From Flavobacterium silvisoli (GTDB lineage Bacteria > Bacteroidota > Bacteroidia > Flavobacteriales > Flavobacteriaceae), in contig NZ_SJPE01000001.1 of assembly GCF_004329815.1 (NCBI RefSeq), positions 186,001-250,000 on the forward strand: a stretch of 64,000 nucleotides of DNA, written 5' to 3'. Below are positions 27,260-35,034 of this stretch, in pieces. Every line of letters begins with the position of its first letter. Within the stretch, counting starts at the first letter, position 1. A model generated the notes under the pieces. That model was not told where the DNA came from and ran no database searches. It saw only the letters and a list, made by a program, of their open reading frames with translations. The translations under genes were made by a program, and so were the position numbers.

Positions 27260-27329
27260 TATCGCTAAGTGAGGATTGCCTTAACGATATTTTATGAACG
27301 AAAACGTTGTAGCCTTTTGGGACGCTGTT

Positions 27330-28070
27330 CTATTTTTTATTAATTTTTTCCTGAAATGCAAAATAAGCGCGTTGGGAAGCCTTTTCTTCTGCTTTCTTTT
27401 TCGAGGTTGCGCGGGCTTTGGCAACTACTTTATCATCAATACTCAGGCGAACGCCAAAAAACTTTTGCCCATCATTGCCGTTATCATCAAAGACATCATA
27501 ATGGAATGACTTTTTTTCTTTTTGGCACCATTCAATTAGCAAACTTTTATAGCTGATGACTTTACCTTCCAGTTTTTCGATATCTACATAAGGTGTGATA
27601 ACACTTTTCTGGATGAATTTTTCACAAAAGTCATAGCCTTTATCTAAAAAAATAGCACCCACTAAAGCTTCAAAAATATTGCCGTGTATGTTCTCGCCAA
27701 AATGTTGGGTAGGGACTTTACTTTCAACAAATCGGATTAAATTTAAGTCTCGTCCCAACTCATTTAAATGCTCACGGCTCACAATTTTGGAACGCATTTT
27801 GGTTAAATAACCTTCGTCTCCAGCTGGGGCTTTATTGTACAAATGGGCTGCAATTACAGCGCTCAACATGGCATCTCCCAAAAATTCCAAACGTTCGTAG
27901 TTCATGGGGTTTCCTTTCAAATCCGTGCGGTTGGTAGAACGGTGAGTGAACGCTTTTTCGTAGTAGATGATGGTTTGGGGCCTAAAACCTATAACTTTTT
28001 CAATTTCTTTAAAAAAAATCCCGTCCTCAGTTGAACGGGAATTTTTAAATATTTTTTTTAGAATTTTCAT
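27330..28070 (-). CDS. rnc: Ribonuclease III
   Basis: A 246-residue double-strand-specific endoribonuclease acting in rRNA and mRNA processing. The RNase III signature ERLEFLGDAMLSAVI is at about residues 59-73, with the second metal-binding Asp/Glu region in NIFEALVGAIFLDKGYD. A double-stranded RNA-binding domain fills about 170-240 (SYKSLLIEWCQKEK, ARATSKKKAEEKASQRA). It starts 7 bp after fabF, so they are cotranscribed, an arrangement common in bacteria. Confidence 0.96.
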   Translation of the reverse strand: MKILKKIFKNSRSTEDGIFFKEIEKVIGFRPQTIIYYEKAFTHRSTNRTDLKGNPMNYERLEFLGDAMLSAVIAAHLYNKAPAGDEGYLTKMRSKIVSREHLNELGRDLNLIRFVESKVPTQHFGENIHGNIFEALVGAIFLDKGYDFCEKFIQKSVITPYVDIEKLEGKVISYKSLLIEWCQKEKKSFHYDVFDDNGNDGQKFFGVRLSIDDKVVAKARATSKKKAEEKASQRAYFAFQEKINKK

Positions 28071-28077
28071 CTAAAGT

Positions 28078-29331
28078 TTAGTCTTCTAATTTTTTGAATA
28101 ATACGCAAGCGTTATGGCCTCCAAAACCAAAGGTGTTACTCATTGCTACCTTAACCTCTCTTTTTTGAGCTTTATTCAAAGTCAAATTCAAACTCGGGTC
28201 AATATTTTCGTCTACCACTTTATGGTTAATGGTTGGAGGAACGATTCCGTGTTTCATAGCCAAAATAGAAGCAATTGCTTCAATAGCTCCGGCAGCACCC
28301 AATAAGTGTCCGGTCATCGATTTGGTTGAATTAATGTTGATGTTTTTAGCATGGTCACCAAAAACAGCACTAATAGCTTTCAACTCAGCCACATCGCCTA
28401 ACGGCGTTGAAGTTCCATGGGTGTTGATGTGGTCAACATCCGTTGGTTTCATTCCGGCATCATTCAAACAGTTTTGCATTACAGCTATTACACCTATACC
28501 ATCCGGATGCGGAGCTGTTAAATGGTAAGCATCTGACGACATTCCGCCTCCGCCGATTTCACAATATATTTTAGCACCGCGGGCTTTGGCGTGTTCGTAT
28601 TCTTCTAAAACTAAAGCACCGGCACCTTCTCCTAAAACAAAACCGTCACGCGTAGCATCAAAAGGTCTTGATGCTGTTTCCGGACTTTCATTTCGGGTAG
28701 ACAAAGCCTGCATAGAGTTGAATCCTCCCATACCGGCAATAGTTACAGCAGCTTCTGAGCCTCCAGAGATGATCACATCACACATGCCTAAACGGATGTA
28801 ATTGAAAGCATCTATAAGGGCGTTGGCTGAAGAAGCACAAGCCGAAACTGTAGTATAATTAGGTCCCATAAACCCATTGCGCATTGAAATGTGAGCAGGG
28901 GCAATATCGGCAATCATTTTCGGAATAAAGAATGGATTGAATCTTGGTGTCCCGTCTCCTTTGGCATAACTGATGACTTCCTCCTGGAACGTTTCGAGTC
29001 CGCCAATCCCGGCACCCCAAATCACTCCCACACGGTGTTTGTTAACGTTGGTATCGGTAATTCCTGCATCTTTAATGGCTTCTTCACTGGCTGCAATAGC
29101 ATATTGAGCAAATTTGTCCATTCTGCGGGATTCTTTGCGATCCATGTAGGCTTCGATATTGAAGTTTTTAACTTCGCAGGCAAATTTTGTTTTGTGTTTT
29201 TCAGTATCGTAATAAGTTATGGGAGCCGCGCCACTTTTACCATTTACCAAGCCATCCCAATATTCTTCGATTGAATTTCCGATGGGCGTCAATGCACCTA
29301 AACCTGTTACTACAACTCGCTTTAATGCCAT
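28078..29331 (-). CDS. fabF: Beta-ketoacyl-ACP synthase II
   Basis: A 417-residue condensing enzyme of fatty-acid elongation that joins malonyl-ACP to acyl-ACP. The Cys-His-His triad is visible in SACASSANALIDAF, NTHGTSTPLGD and STKSMTGHLLGAAGA. The preceding acpP gene encodes its carrier protein but is separated by a terminator at 29467-29499. A -7 match for fabF itself (TAACTTTG, minus strand, 29380-29387) lies about 50 bp upstream of the ATG, so it may be made both by readthrough and from its own promoter. Confidence 0.97.
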   Translation of the reverse strand: MALKRVVVTGLGALTPIGNSIEEYWDGLVNGKSGAAPITYYDTEKHKTKFACEVKNFNIEAYMDRKESRRMDKFAQYAIAASEEAIKDAGITDTNVNKHRVGVIWGAGIGGLETFQEEVISYAKGDGTPRFNPFFIPKMIADIAPAHISMRNGFMGPNYTTVSACASSANALIDAFNYIRLGMCDVIISGGSEAAVTIAGMGGFNSMQALSTRNESPETASRPFDATRDGFVLGEGAGALVLEEYEHAKARGAKIYCEIGGGGMSSDAYHLTAPHPDGIGVIAVMQNCLNDAGMKPTDVDHINTHGTSTPLGDVAELKAISAVFGDHAKNININSTKSMTGHLLGAAGAIEAIASILAMKHGIVPPTINHKVVDENIDPSLNLTLNKAQKREVKVAMSNTFGFGGHNACVLFKKLED

Positions 29332-29466
29332 AATGTGTTTTTTACTAGGTATTTAAACAAATAATACCCATGTTTTCTTCAAAGTTAAATCATTAAAGAG
29401 ACAAGGGTATTTCAATATTTTTTTGATTGAATGTCAATCAGTTTTACTCTTTTCAGTAAAAATAAT

Positions 29467-29499
29467 AAAAAACCCCGTGAAAAACTGGCTTCTCACGGG
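29467..29499 (-). terminator. Intrinsic terminator between acpP and fabF
   Basis: A 7-bp stem (CCCGTGA/TCACGGG); on the minus strand it is followed by GGGGTTTTTTATTATT-like sequence. Its place inside a functional operon suggests partial termination, which would raise acpP over fabF. Confidence 0.75.
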
Positions 29500-29509
29500 T
29501 GAATTATTA

Positions 29510-29746
29510 TTATTTTTTTGCTTCTTCGATGTAAGAAATAGCTTGACCTACAGTAGCAATGTTCTCTGCTTGGTCATCCGGAATTTGAATATCGAATTCT
29601 TTTTCGAACTCCATAATAAGCTCAACAGTGTCTAATGAATCAGCGCCTAAATCATTGGTGAAGCTTGCTTCTGTTACAACTTCGTTTTCGTCAACGCCTA
29701 ATTTGTCTACAATAATCGCTTTTACTCTTGATGCAATGTCTGACAT
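29510..29746 (-). CDS. acpP: Acyl carrier protein
   Basis: A 78-residue acidic protein that carries growing acyl chains on a 4'-phosphopantetheine arm. The attachment site is Ser37 in [10 protein letters not shown]. The four-helix pattern and length are standard. I start it at [17 protein letters not shown]; the 11-residue extension of the open frame is unlike ACPs. It heads the acpP-fabF-rnc cluster, with a promoter at 29777-29784. Confidence 0.97.
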   Translation of the reverse strand: MSDIASRVKAIIVDKLGVDENEVVTEASFTNDLGADSLDTVELIMEFEKEFDIQIPDDQAENIATVGQAISYIEEAKK

Positions 29747-29776
29747 AATTTCTAAATTTTTAATTTTAATTGTTGG

Positions 29777-29784
29777 CAAAAATA
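29777..29784 (-). promoter_or_regulatory. -7 element of acpP
   Basis: TATTTTTG on the minus strand, with a TTG 18 bp upstream (29803-29805). It gives a leader of about 25 nt. Confidence 0.65.
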
Positions 29785-29922
29785 AAAAACTTTATTTTAA
29801 AACAACCTTTTTGTTACTAAATGTGTTCACGAAATTAAAAAAATTATTTCAAAATCTTACACATACATGGTTTTAATTCGGGTAATTATTCTTTTTTTTG
29901 TACCATAAAATTGCCTTCCCCA

Positions 29923-30486
29923 ATGAAAAAAATCTTGCTTTTTGCTTCAGGCACCGGTTCCAATGCAGACAACATTATTCAGTTCTTTAAAAACCAAAAA
30001 GAAGCGACTGTTATTGCTGTTTTTTCAAACAATCCCGAGGCCAAAGTTTTAGCAAAAGCACAGGCCCATCAAGTCCCAACTTGGGTTTTCAACAGAGTTG
30101 AATTAAACGAAGGCAGCGTACTGAACAAAATCAAGGAATTGCAACCCGATTTGATCGTACTCGCCGGTTTTTTATGGAAAATGCCCGAAGCAATTGTTCA
30201 CGAATTCCCGAACAAAATCATCAATATTCATCCTGCATTATTACCAAAATACGGCGGCAAAGGGATGTATGGCATGAATGTGCACAAATCTGTTTTAGAA
30301 AATAAAGAACACGAAACCGGTATCACCATTCATTATGTAAACGAACACTACGATGAAGGCGAATTCATATTCCAAACTGCTGCCAACATCGAAAATTGCA
30401 AGACTCCCGAAGAGATTGCCGCCAAAGTTCACGAATTAGAACATGAATATTTCCCGAAAGTAATTGCCCAGATCCTGAAACCCTGA
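29923..30486 (+). CDS. purN: Phosphoribosylglycinamide formyltransferase
   Basis: A 187-residue folate-dependent enzyme of purine synthesis (GAR to FGAR). N-terminal Rossmann motif KILLFASGTGSNADNII, formyl-folate and catalytic region INIHPALLPKYGGKG with the active His, and the later Asp in YVNEHYDEGEFIF. The start at 29923 is preferred to the TTG at 29911. It is followed after 8 bp by rnhA and is divergent from acpP. Confidence 0.95.
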   Translation: MKKILLFASGTGSNADNIIQFFKNQKEATVIAVFSNNPEAKVLAKAQAHQVPTWVFNRVELNEGSVLNKIKELQPDLIVLAGFLWKMPEAIVHEFPNKIINIHPALLPKYGGKGMYGMNVHKSVLENKEHETGITIHYVNEHYDEGEFIFQTAANIENCKTPEEIAAKVHELEHEYFPKVIAQILKP

Positions 30487-30494
30487 CTCCAGAA

Positions 30495-30974
30495 ATGTCA
30501 CATCAAGTCCACATATACACCGACGGTGCTGCCAAAGGAAATCCCGGAAACGGAGGTTACGGTGTAGTAATGGAAATGGTTGGTACTCCGTACAGAAAAG
30601 AGTTTTACGAAGGGTTTCGCTATACCACCAATAACCGAATGGAATTACTGGCTGTAATCGTTGGTTTAGAAAAACTCAAAAACCCCAACATGAAAGTATT
30701 GGTAGTATCAGACTCTAAATATGTGGTGGATGCCGTTGAAAAAAAATGGGTCTTCGGTTGGGAAAAGAAAAATTTTGCCGGCAAAAAAAACCCTGATCTG
30801 TGGAAACGCTTCCTAAAAGTATATCGACAACATCAAGTGGATTTCAAATGGATTAAAGGTCACAACAACCATCCGCAAAACGAACGCTGTGATGAGTTGG
30901 CTGTTTATGCATCAAGTCTTCCAAAGCTGTCTGTGGATGCTTTTTACGAAACAGAAGAAAAAAAGCTGCTGTAA
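30495..30974 (+). CDS. rnhA: Ribonuclease HI
   Basis: A 159-residue nuclease that degrades RNA in RNA-DNA hybrids. The four carboxylates are present: Asp10 in YTDGAAKGNPG, Glu in NNRMELLA, Asp in VVSDSKYV and the last Asp in NERCDELA. The basic-protrusion region (KKWVFGWEKKNFAGKKNPDLW) is kept. Length is normal. It is close behind purN on the same strand, so it is probably cotranscribed. Confidence 0.95.
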   Translation: MSHQVHIYTDGAAKGNPGNGGYGVVMEMVGTPYRKEFYEGFRYTTNNRMELLAVIVGLEKLKNPNMKVLVVSDSKYVVDAVEKKWVFGWEKKNFAGKKNPDLWKRFLKVYRQHQVDFKWIKGHNNHPQNERCDELAVYASSLPKLSVDAFYETEEKKLL

Positions 30975-30979
30975 ATAAC

Positions 30980-31399
30980 TCAGATTAAAGATCCCAGTAA
31001 CCCTAAAATTCCAAAGAAAGCAACTCTCACCACTATATTTTTATAATAATCTGAGTGCTCACTCTCTTTTTGTTTGGTGAATTTTCGATAAGCAATAAAA
31101 GCTATCGGTAAGCAAGATATAATTCCAACACTCAAAACCATCATTGCTCCTGTCCAACTCATGAATTTGAATAAACAGCCTGTAACAAGTGTCGACAACA
31201 AAAATCCTGATAATATAGAAAACCCAACTGTTGTGTTGTCGATTTTCTTATGACTTAAAAAATAAAACCCTAAAGGAAAATAAAAGAATGAAATTGTCAT
31301 CATCGACAAAATGGTCAAGATATTCCCTCCCGGAATATGAAAAAATTTCAAAATCAATCCAATTATCACAATGACGGCCAATACTTTTTCTGTTTTCAT
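30980..31399 (-). CDS. Small membrane protein with two GldL-like helix motifs
   Basis: A 139-residue protein with four to five hydrophobic helices. Two segments, LKFFHIPGGNILTILS (about 18-33) and FKFMSWTGAMMVLSVG (about 77-92), resemble the helix signature (K-x-M-H-W-P-G) of the gliding-motility proton-channel subunit GldL. The cytoplasmic domain of GldL is missing, so this is at most a GldL-related small protein. I do not assign a function. It is convergent with rnhA and has no obvious -7 element. Confidence 0.6.
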   Translation of the reverse strand: MKTEKVLAVIVIIGLILKFFHIPGGNILTILSMMTISFFYFPLGFYFLSHKKIDNTTVGFSILSGFLLSTLVTGCLFKFMSWTGAMMVLSVGIISCLPIAFIAYRKFTKQKESEHSDYYKNIVVRVAFFGILGLLGSLI

Positions 31400-31444
31400 G
31401 CTGTATCTTGTTTTTTGTTAAAAACAAACCTACAAATTCCATCA

Positions 31445-31483
31445 AAACTTTGCAACTCTGAAACTTTGCAACTCTGAAACTTT
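31445..31483. repeat. 16-bp tandem repeat upstream of the PfkB kinase
   Basis: Two exact copies of AAACTTTGCAACTCTG plus the first seven bases of a third. Each copy contains an ACTTTGC block resembling part of a -7 element, directly before the real -7 at 31489. Confidence 0.8.
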
Positions 31484-31488
31484 AAACT

Positions 31489-31496
31489 TATCTTTG
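31489..31496 (+). promoter_or_regulatory. -7 element of the PfkB kinase gene
   Basis: TATCTTTG, 25 bp before the ATG. A second match, TAAATTTG, lies at 31503-31510. Confidence 0.55.
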
Positions 31497-31521
31497 CACC
31501 TTTAAATTTGAAACTCAGAGA

Positions 31522-32448
31522 ATGAACAAACTTTTAATAGTAGGAACGGTGGCTTTTGATGCTATCGAAACGCCCTTCGGAAAAACAGACAAAATATTAG
31601 GCGGAGCCGGAACTTTCATCGGTCTGTCTGCATCGCATTTTAACTTACAATCAGCTATAGTATCTGTAGTTGGTGATGATTTTCCACAAGAATACCTCGA
31701 TTTGTTGACGGCAAGAAACATCGATATTTCAGGTCTTGAAGTAGTAAAAGGCGGCAAAACATTTTTTTGGAGCGGACGTTACCACAACGACATGAACTCC
31801 AGAGATACTTTGGCTACAGAATTAAATGTATTGGCTGATTTCAATCCTATTGTTCCCGAAAACTTTAAAAACGCCGATGTGGTGATGTTAGGAAACTTAC
31901 ACCCTATCGTTCAGTCTAGCGTTTTAAACCAAATGACCCAAAAACCTAAATTAGTGGTATTAGACACCATGAACTTTTGGATGGATTGTGCGTTGCCGGA
32001 ATTATTAGACGTTATCAAACGCGTGGACGTAATTACCATTAACGATGAAGAAGCCCGTCAATTGTCAGGCGAGTATTCTTTGGTTAAAGCAGCTGCTAAA
32101 ATCCACACTATGGGCCCTAAATACGTGGTAATTAAAAAAGGAGAACACGGTGCTCTGATTTTCCATAACGAACACATCTTCTTTGCTCCTGCTTTACCTT
32201 TGGCAGATGTATTCGACCCAACCGGTGCCGGTGACACTTTTGCGGGTGGTTTTGCCGGATTCATTACTCAACAAGGCGACATTTCATTTGAAACGATGAA
32301 AACCGCTATTATTCAAGGATCTAATCTAGCTTCTTTCTGTGTTGAGAAATTCGGAACCGAGAGAATGCTCGAACTCACAAAAGAAGAAGTGAATCAACGC
32401 TTGAAACAATTCAGAGCTTTAACACAATTTGAAATAGAATTACAATAA
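31522..32448 (+). CDS. PfkB-family sugar or nucleoside kinase
   Basis: A 308-residue ribokinase-fold kinase. The C-terminal PfkB signature DPTGAGDTFAGGFAGF (about residues 232-247) holds the catalytic Asp and anion hole, and the N-terminal glycine pair is in LGGAGTFIGLSA. The substrate is not decided; adenosine, ribose and fructose-type kinases share this fold. It is followed by a terminator and then a PurF-type enzyme; the adjacency suggests, without proving, a role in nucleoside or ribose salvage. Confidence 0.85.
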   Translation: MNKLLIVGTVAFDAIETPFGKTDKILGGAGTFIGLSASHFNLQSAIVSVVGDDFPQEYLDLLTARNIDISGLEVVKGGKTFFWSGRYHNDMNSRDTLATELNVLADFNPIVPENFKNADVVMLGNLHPIVQSSVLNQMTQKPKLVVLDTMNFWMDCALPELLDVIKRVDVITINDEEARQLSGEYSLVKAAAKIHTMGPKYVVIKKGEHGALIFHNEHIFFAPALPLADVFDPTGAGDTFAGGFAGFITQQGDISFETMKTAIIQGSNLASFCVEKFGTERMLELTKEEVNQRLKQFRALTQFEIELQ

Positions 32449-32452
32449 CTTT

Positions 32453-32481
32453 ATGCCTCGATTCGTCGGGGCATTTTTTTT
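32453..32481 (+). terminator. Intrinsic terminator with a TTCG loop
   Basis: A 9-bp stem ATGCCTCGA/TCGGGGCAT (one G-U) closed by a TTCG tetraloop and followed by eight Ts; ends the PfkB gene. Confidence 0.9.
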
Positions 32482-32542
32482 ACACAACTACTAAAAACAA
32501 CTGAAGCTGAGACCATTCAGCCGAAACAACACAACTACTACT

Positions 32543-34441
32543 ATGAGCGACGCTATTAAACACGAATGTGGAATCGCCCTTTTACGATTAAAAAAACCGT
32601 TAGAATTTTACAAACAAAAATACGGCTCCGCTTTTTACGGCATACAAAAAATGTATTTGCTGATGGAAAAGCAACACAACCGGGGTCAGGACGGCGCCGG
32701 ATTTGCTTCGATTAAATTTGATGTCGAACCGGGAGAACGATACATCAGTCGGGTACGATCAAACAAAGCCCAGCCTATTCAGGATATTTTTGCCCAAATC
32801 AACGAACGCATTAACGAAGAACTGGAACATCATCCGGAGTACCACGAAAATGTACAACTCCAAAAAGACAACATTCCTTATATTGGAGAACTGTTTTTAG
32901 GACATGTGCGTTACGGAACTTTCGGCAAAAACAGTATTGAAAGCGTACACCCGTTCTTGCGTCAAAACAACTGGATGCACCGCAACCTCATCGTAGCCGG
33001 AAATTTCAACATGACCAATGTAACAGAACTGTTCAACAGCTTAGTCGAACTGGGGCAACATCCAAAAGAAATGGCCGATACGGTTACCGTAATGGAAAAA
33101 ATTGGGCATTTTCTCGACGATGAAGTAACCGATTTGTACCAAGAATGTAAAAATAATGGGTTATCCAAAAGAGAAGCCTCCCCGGTAATTGCAGAAAAAC
33201 TGGATTTAGTCAAAATATTAAAACGAGCTTCCCGCGGCTGGGACGGCGGCTATGCCATGGCTGGCTTATTGGGACATGGTGATGCTTTTGTTTTTCGTGA
33301 TCCTGCCGGAATTCGCCCTGCCTATTTTTACGAAGATGACGAAATTGTAGTAGTGGCTTCTGAACGACCGGTTATCCAAACCGTTTTCAATGTTCCGTTT
33401 GAAAAAGTACAGGAATTACAACCCGGTCATGCGATAATTATAAAGAAAAACGGCGCCATTTCAGAAAAAGAAATTATTACGCCTACGATAAAAAAAGCCT
33501 GTTCCTTTGAACGCATTTACTTTTCCCGTGGGAGCGATGCCGAAATTTATCAGGAAAGAAAAGCACTGGGGAGATTGATTCTACCAGCGGTTTTAGAGGC
33601 TATTGATAATGACACAGACAATGCCGTCTTCTCTTATATCCCAAACACCGCTGAAACCTCATTTTACGGCATGATTGAAGCGGCCAATGATTTTTTGAAC
33701 CACCGCAAAAATCAGTTTATCCTCGACAACAGAAAAACACTCACCAAAGAAAAATTGGAGGAAATCCTGTCGGTAAAAATAAGAACTGAAAAAATTGCCA
33801 TCAAAGATGCCAAACTCAGAACTTTTATCACAGAAGACAGCAGCAGAGATGACCTGGTAGCACACGTTTATGACGTAACCTATGGTGTAATTAAGCCCAC
33901 TGACAGCCTGATAATCATTGACGATAGCATTGTTAGAGGCACTACTTTAAAAATGAGTATCCTCAAAATGATGGATCATTTGAATCCTAAGAAAATTGTA
34001 GTGGTTTCTTCAGCTCCCCAAATTCGCTATCCGGATTGTTACGGCATTGATATGGCCAAGCTCGAAGGATTAATTGCCTTTCAGGCAGCGTTGGCTTTAC
34101 TAAAAGAAAAAAATCAATACCACATCGTGGATGAAGTTTATACCAAATGCAAAGCACAAGCGAATTTCAAAGACCATGACGTAATCAACTACGTAACCGA
34201 AATATACAAACCATTCACAGATCAGGAAATAGCCGATAAAATAGCAGAACTATTGAATTCGGGCGACATTAATGCCGAAGTAAAAATTATTTTCCAAAGT
34301 GTAGAAAATCTGCACAAAGCCTGTCCGAAAAATCTGGGCGATTGGTACTTTACCGGCGACTATCCAACACCGGGAGGTAACCGGGTTGTAAATAAGGCAT
34401 TTATGAATTTTTACGAGGGAAAAAATGCCCGGGCGTATTAA
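32543..34441 (+). CDS. Amidophosphoribosyltransferase-type enzyme, long form
   Basis: A 632-residue enzyme with an N-terminal class II glutaminase domain and a C-terminal phosphoribosyltransferase domain. The catalytic Cys is Cys9 (KHECGIALL), so an eight-residue leader must be removed, as in PurF. Other glutaminase motifs are HNRGQDGAGF and GHVRYGTFG. The PRPP loop is LIIIDDSIVRGTTLKMS. It is about 130 residues longer than E. coli PurF, with inserts at about 65-105 and 365-420 and a C-terminal tail. Whether it is the main PurF or a second paralog cannot be decided from the window. Confidence 0.88.
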   Translation: MSDAIKHECGIALLRLKKPLEFYKQKYGSAFYGIQKMYLLMEKQHNRGQDGAGFASIKFDVEPGERYISRVRSNKAQPIQDIFAQINERINEELEHHPEYHENVQLQKDNIPYIGELFLGHVRYGTFGKNSIESVHPFLRQNNWMHRNLIVAGNFNMTNVTELFNSLVELGQHPKEMADTVTVMEKIGHFLDDEVTDLYQECKNNGLSKREASPVIAEKLDLVKILKRASRGWDGGYAMAGLLGHGDAFVFRDPAGIRPAYFYEDDEIVVVASERPVIQTVFNVPFEKVQELQPGHAIIIKKNGAISEKEIITPTIKKACSFERIYFSRGSDAEIYQERKALGRLILPAVLEAIDNDTDNAVFSYIPNTAETSFYGMIEAANDFLNHRKNQFILDNRKTLTKEKLEEILSVKIRTEKIAIKDAKLRTFITEDSSRDDLVAHVYDVTYGVIKPTDSLIIIDDSIVRGTTLKMSILKMMDHLNPKKIVVVSSAPQIRYPDCYGIDMAKLEGLIAFQAALALLKEKNQYHIVDEVYTKCKAQANFKDHDVINYVTEIYKPFTDQEIADKIAELLNSGDINAEVKIIFQSVENLHKACPKNLGDWYFTGDYPTPGGNRVVNKAFMNFYEGKNARAY

Positions 34442-34495
34442 AATTTTAACATTTATTGAAGTTAAACGATTATTGTTGCCGTTTATCTGAATTTT

Positions 34496-34527
34496 TTGTT
34501 TTCTGATTTTCAACACACTTACATTTG
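34496..34527 (+). promoter_or_regulatory. Promoter of tandem small RNA copy 1
   Basis: TTG at 34496-34498 and TACATTTG at 34520-34527, spacing 21 bp. The -7 ends six bases before the conserved CATAG that begins the RNA. Confidence 0.7.
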
Positions 34528-34533
34528 TCAGAC

Positions 34534-34603
34534 CATAGCATTAGTAGGTTAAGTTTATGGTAGATTTGGGGCAAAAAGGGTGAAGTTTTACTTCACCTTT
34601 TTT
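34534..34603 (+). ncRNA. Tandem small RNA, copy 1 of 3
   Basis: A predicted RNA of about 70 nt. It starts at CATAG, carries a 33-base core (34542-34574) identical in all three copies, and ends in a terminator hairpin GGTGAAG-TTTTA-CTTCACC plus a T run. CCATA and TATGG at either end of the first 28 bases can pair. No ORF of useful length lies inside. Copies 1 and 2 are also alike upstream (shared TTTATCT and T-rich tract), so the promoter was duplicated with the RNA. Confidence 0.7.
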
Positions 34604-34690
34604 ATTTTATATCAATTCAAAAATCAGTAAAACTTTAACGATTTTACGTGCTGTTTATCTATTTTATTTTTTCCATGAGAATTACACTTA

Positions 34691-34698
34691 TACTTTTG
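34691..34698 (+). promoter_or_regulatory. -7 element of tandem small RNA copy 2
   Basis: TACTTTTG, again six bases before CATAG. A T-rich tract replaces TTG at the -33 position. Confidence 0.65.
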
Positions 34699-34704
34699 AA
34701 TCAC

Positions 34705-34774
34705 CATAGCATTAGTAGGTTAAGTTTATGGTAGATTTGGGGCAAAAAGGGTGAGGTTATGCTTCACCTTTTTT
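34705..34774 (+). ncRNA. Tandem small RNA, copy 2 of 3
   Basis: Lies 171 bp after copy 1 and has the same layout. The core is identical; the terminator stem is GGTGAGG-TTATG-CTTCACC, where an A-U pair of copy 1 has become G-U, a change that keeps pairing. Confidence 0.7.
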
Positions 34775-34881
34775 ATTTTATATCCGTCAGAAAATCAGTT
34801 AAAAAGACCCGTTTTACTCTCATTTGCTCATCATTCCAATATATTTTTAACAAAAATTATCTTTTTTTAATTTGATGTTAT

Positions 34882-34889
34882 TAGATTTG
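34882..34889 (+). promoter_or_regulatory. -7 element of tandem small RNA copy 3
   Basis: TAGATTTG, also six bases before CATAG; the third perfect TAnnTTTG at the same offset. Confidence 0.65.
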
Positions 34890-34895
34890 CCATAC

Positions 34896-34970
34896 CATAG
34901 TATTTAGTAGGTTAAGTTTATGGTAGATTTGGGGCAAACAGGTGGAAGCAATTCCGCCTGTTTATTTTTT
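34896..34970 (+). ncRNA. Tandem small RNA, copy 3 of 3
   Basis: Lies 191 bp after copy 2. The core is unchanged except for one added T and one C-to-T change near the 5' end (CATAGTATTTAG). The terminator is a different 12-bp stem (AAACAGGTGGAA with TTCCGCCTGTTT, one G-U). The stem sequence has been replaced while the stem is kept, which is strong evidence that each unit makes a terminated RNA. Confidence 0.7.
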
Positions 34971-34983
34971 ACAACACTCCACA

Positions 34984-35010
34984 AAAAAACCGACTGCTTT
35001 CACAATCGGT
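34984..35010 (-). terminator. Intrinsic terminator of the superoxide dismutase gene
   Basis: On the minus strand ACCGATTG pairs with CAGTCGGT (one G-U), followed by TTTTTTTG. The wobble pair forms only in the minus-strand RNA. Confidence 0.75.
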
Positions 35011-35034
35011 CTTTCTAATATTTAAAAAATATGC

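Noticed and set aside
28891-29274. 127-codon plus-strand frame inside fabF
   Set aside because: Antisense to a highly conserved enzyme, with no promoter or recognisable domain.
34534-34970. CRISPR array
   Set aside because: Three repeats at 171 and 191 bp with promoters and terminators in each unit; no short regular spacers and no cas genes.
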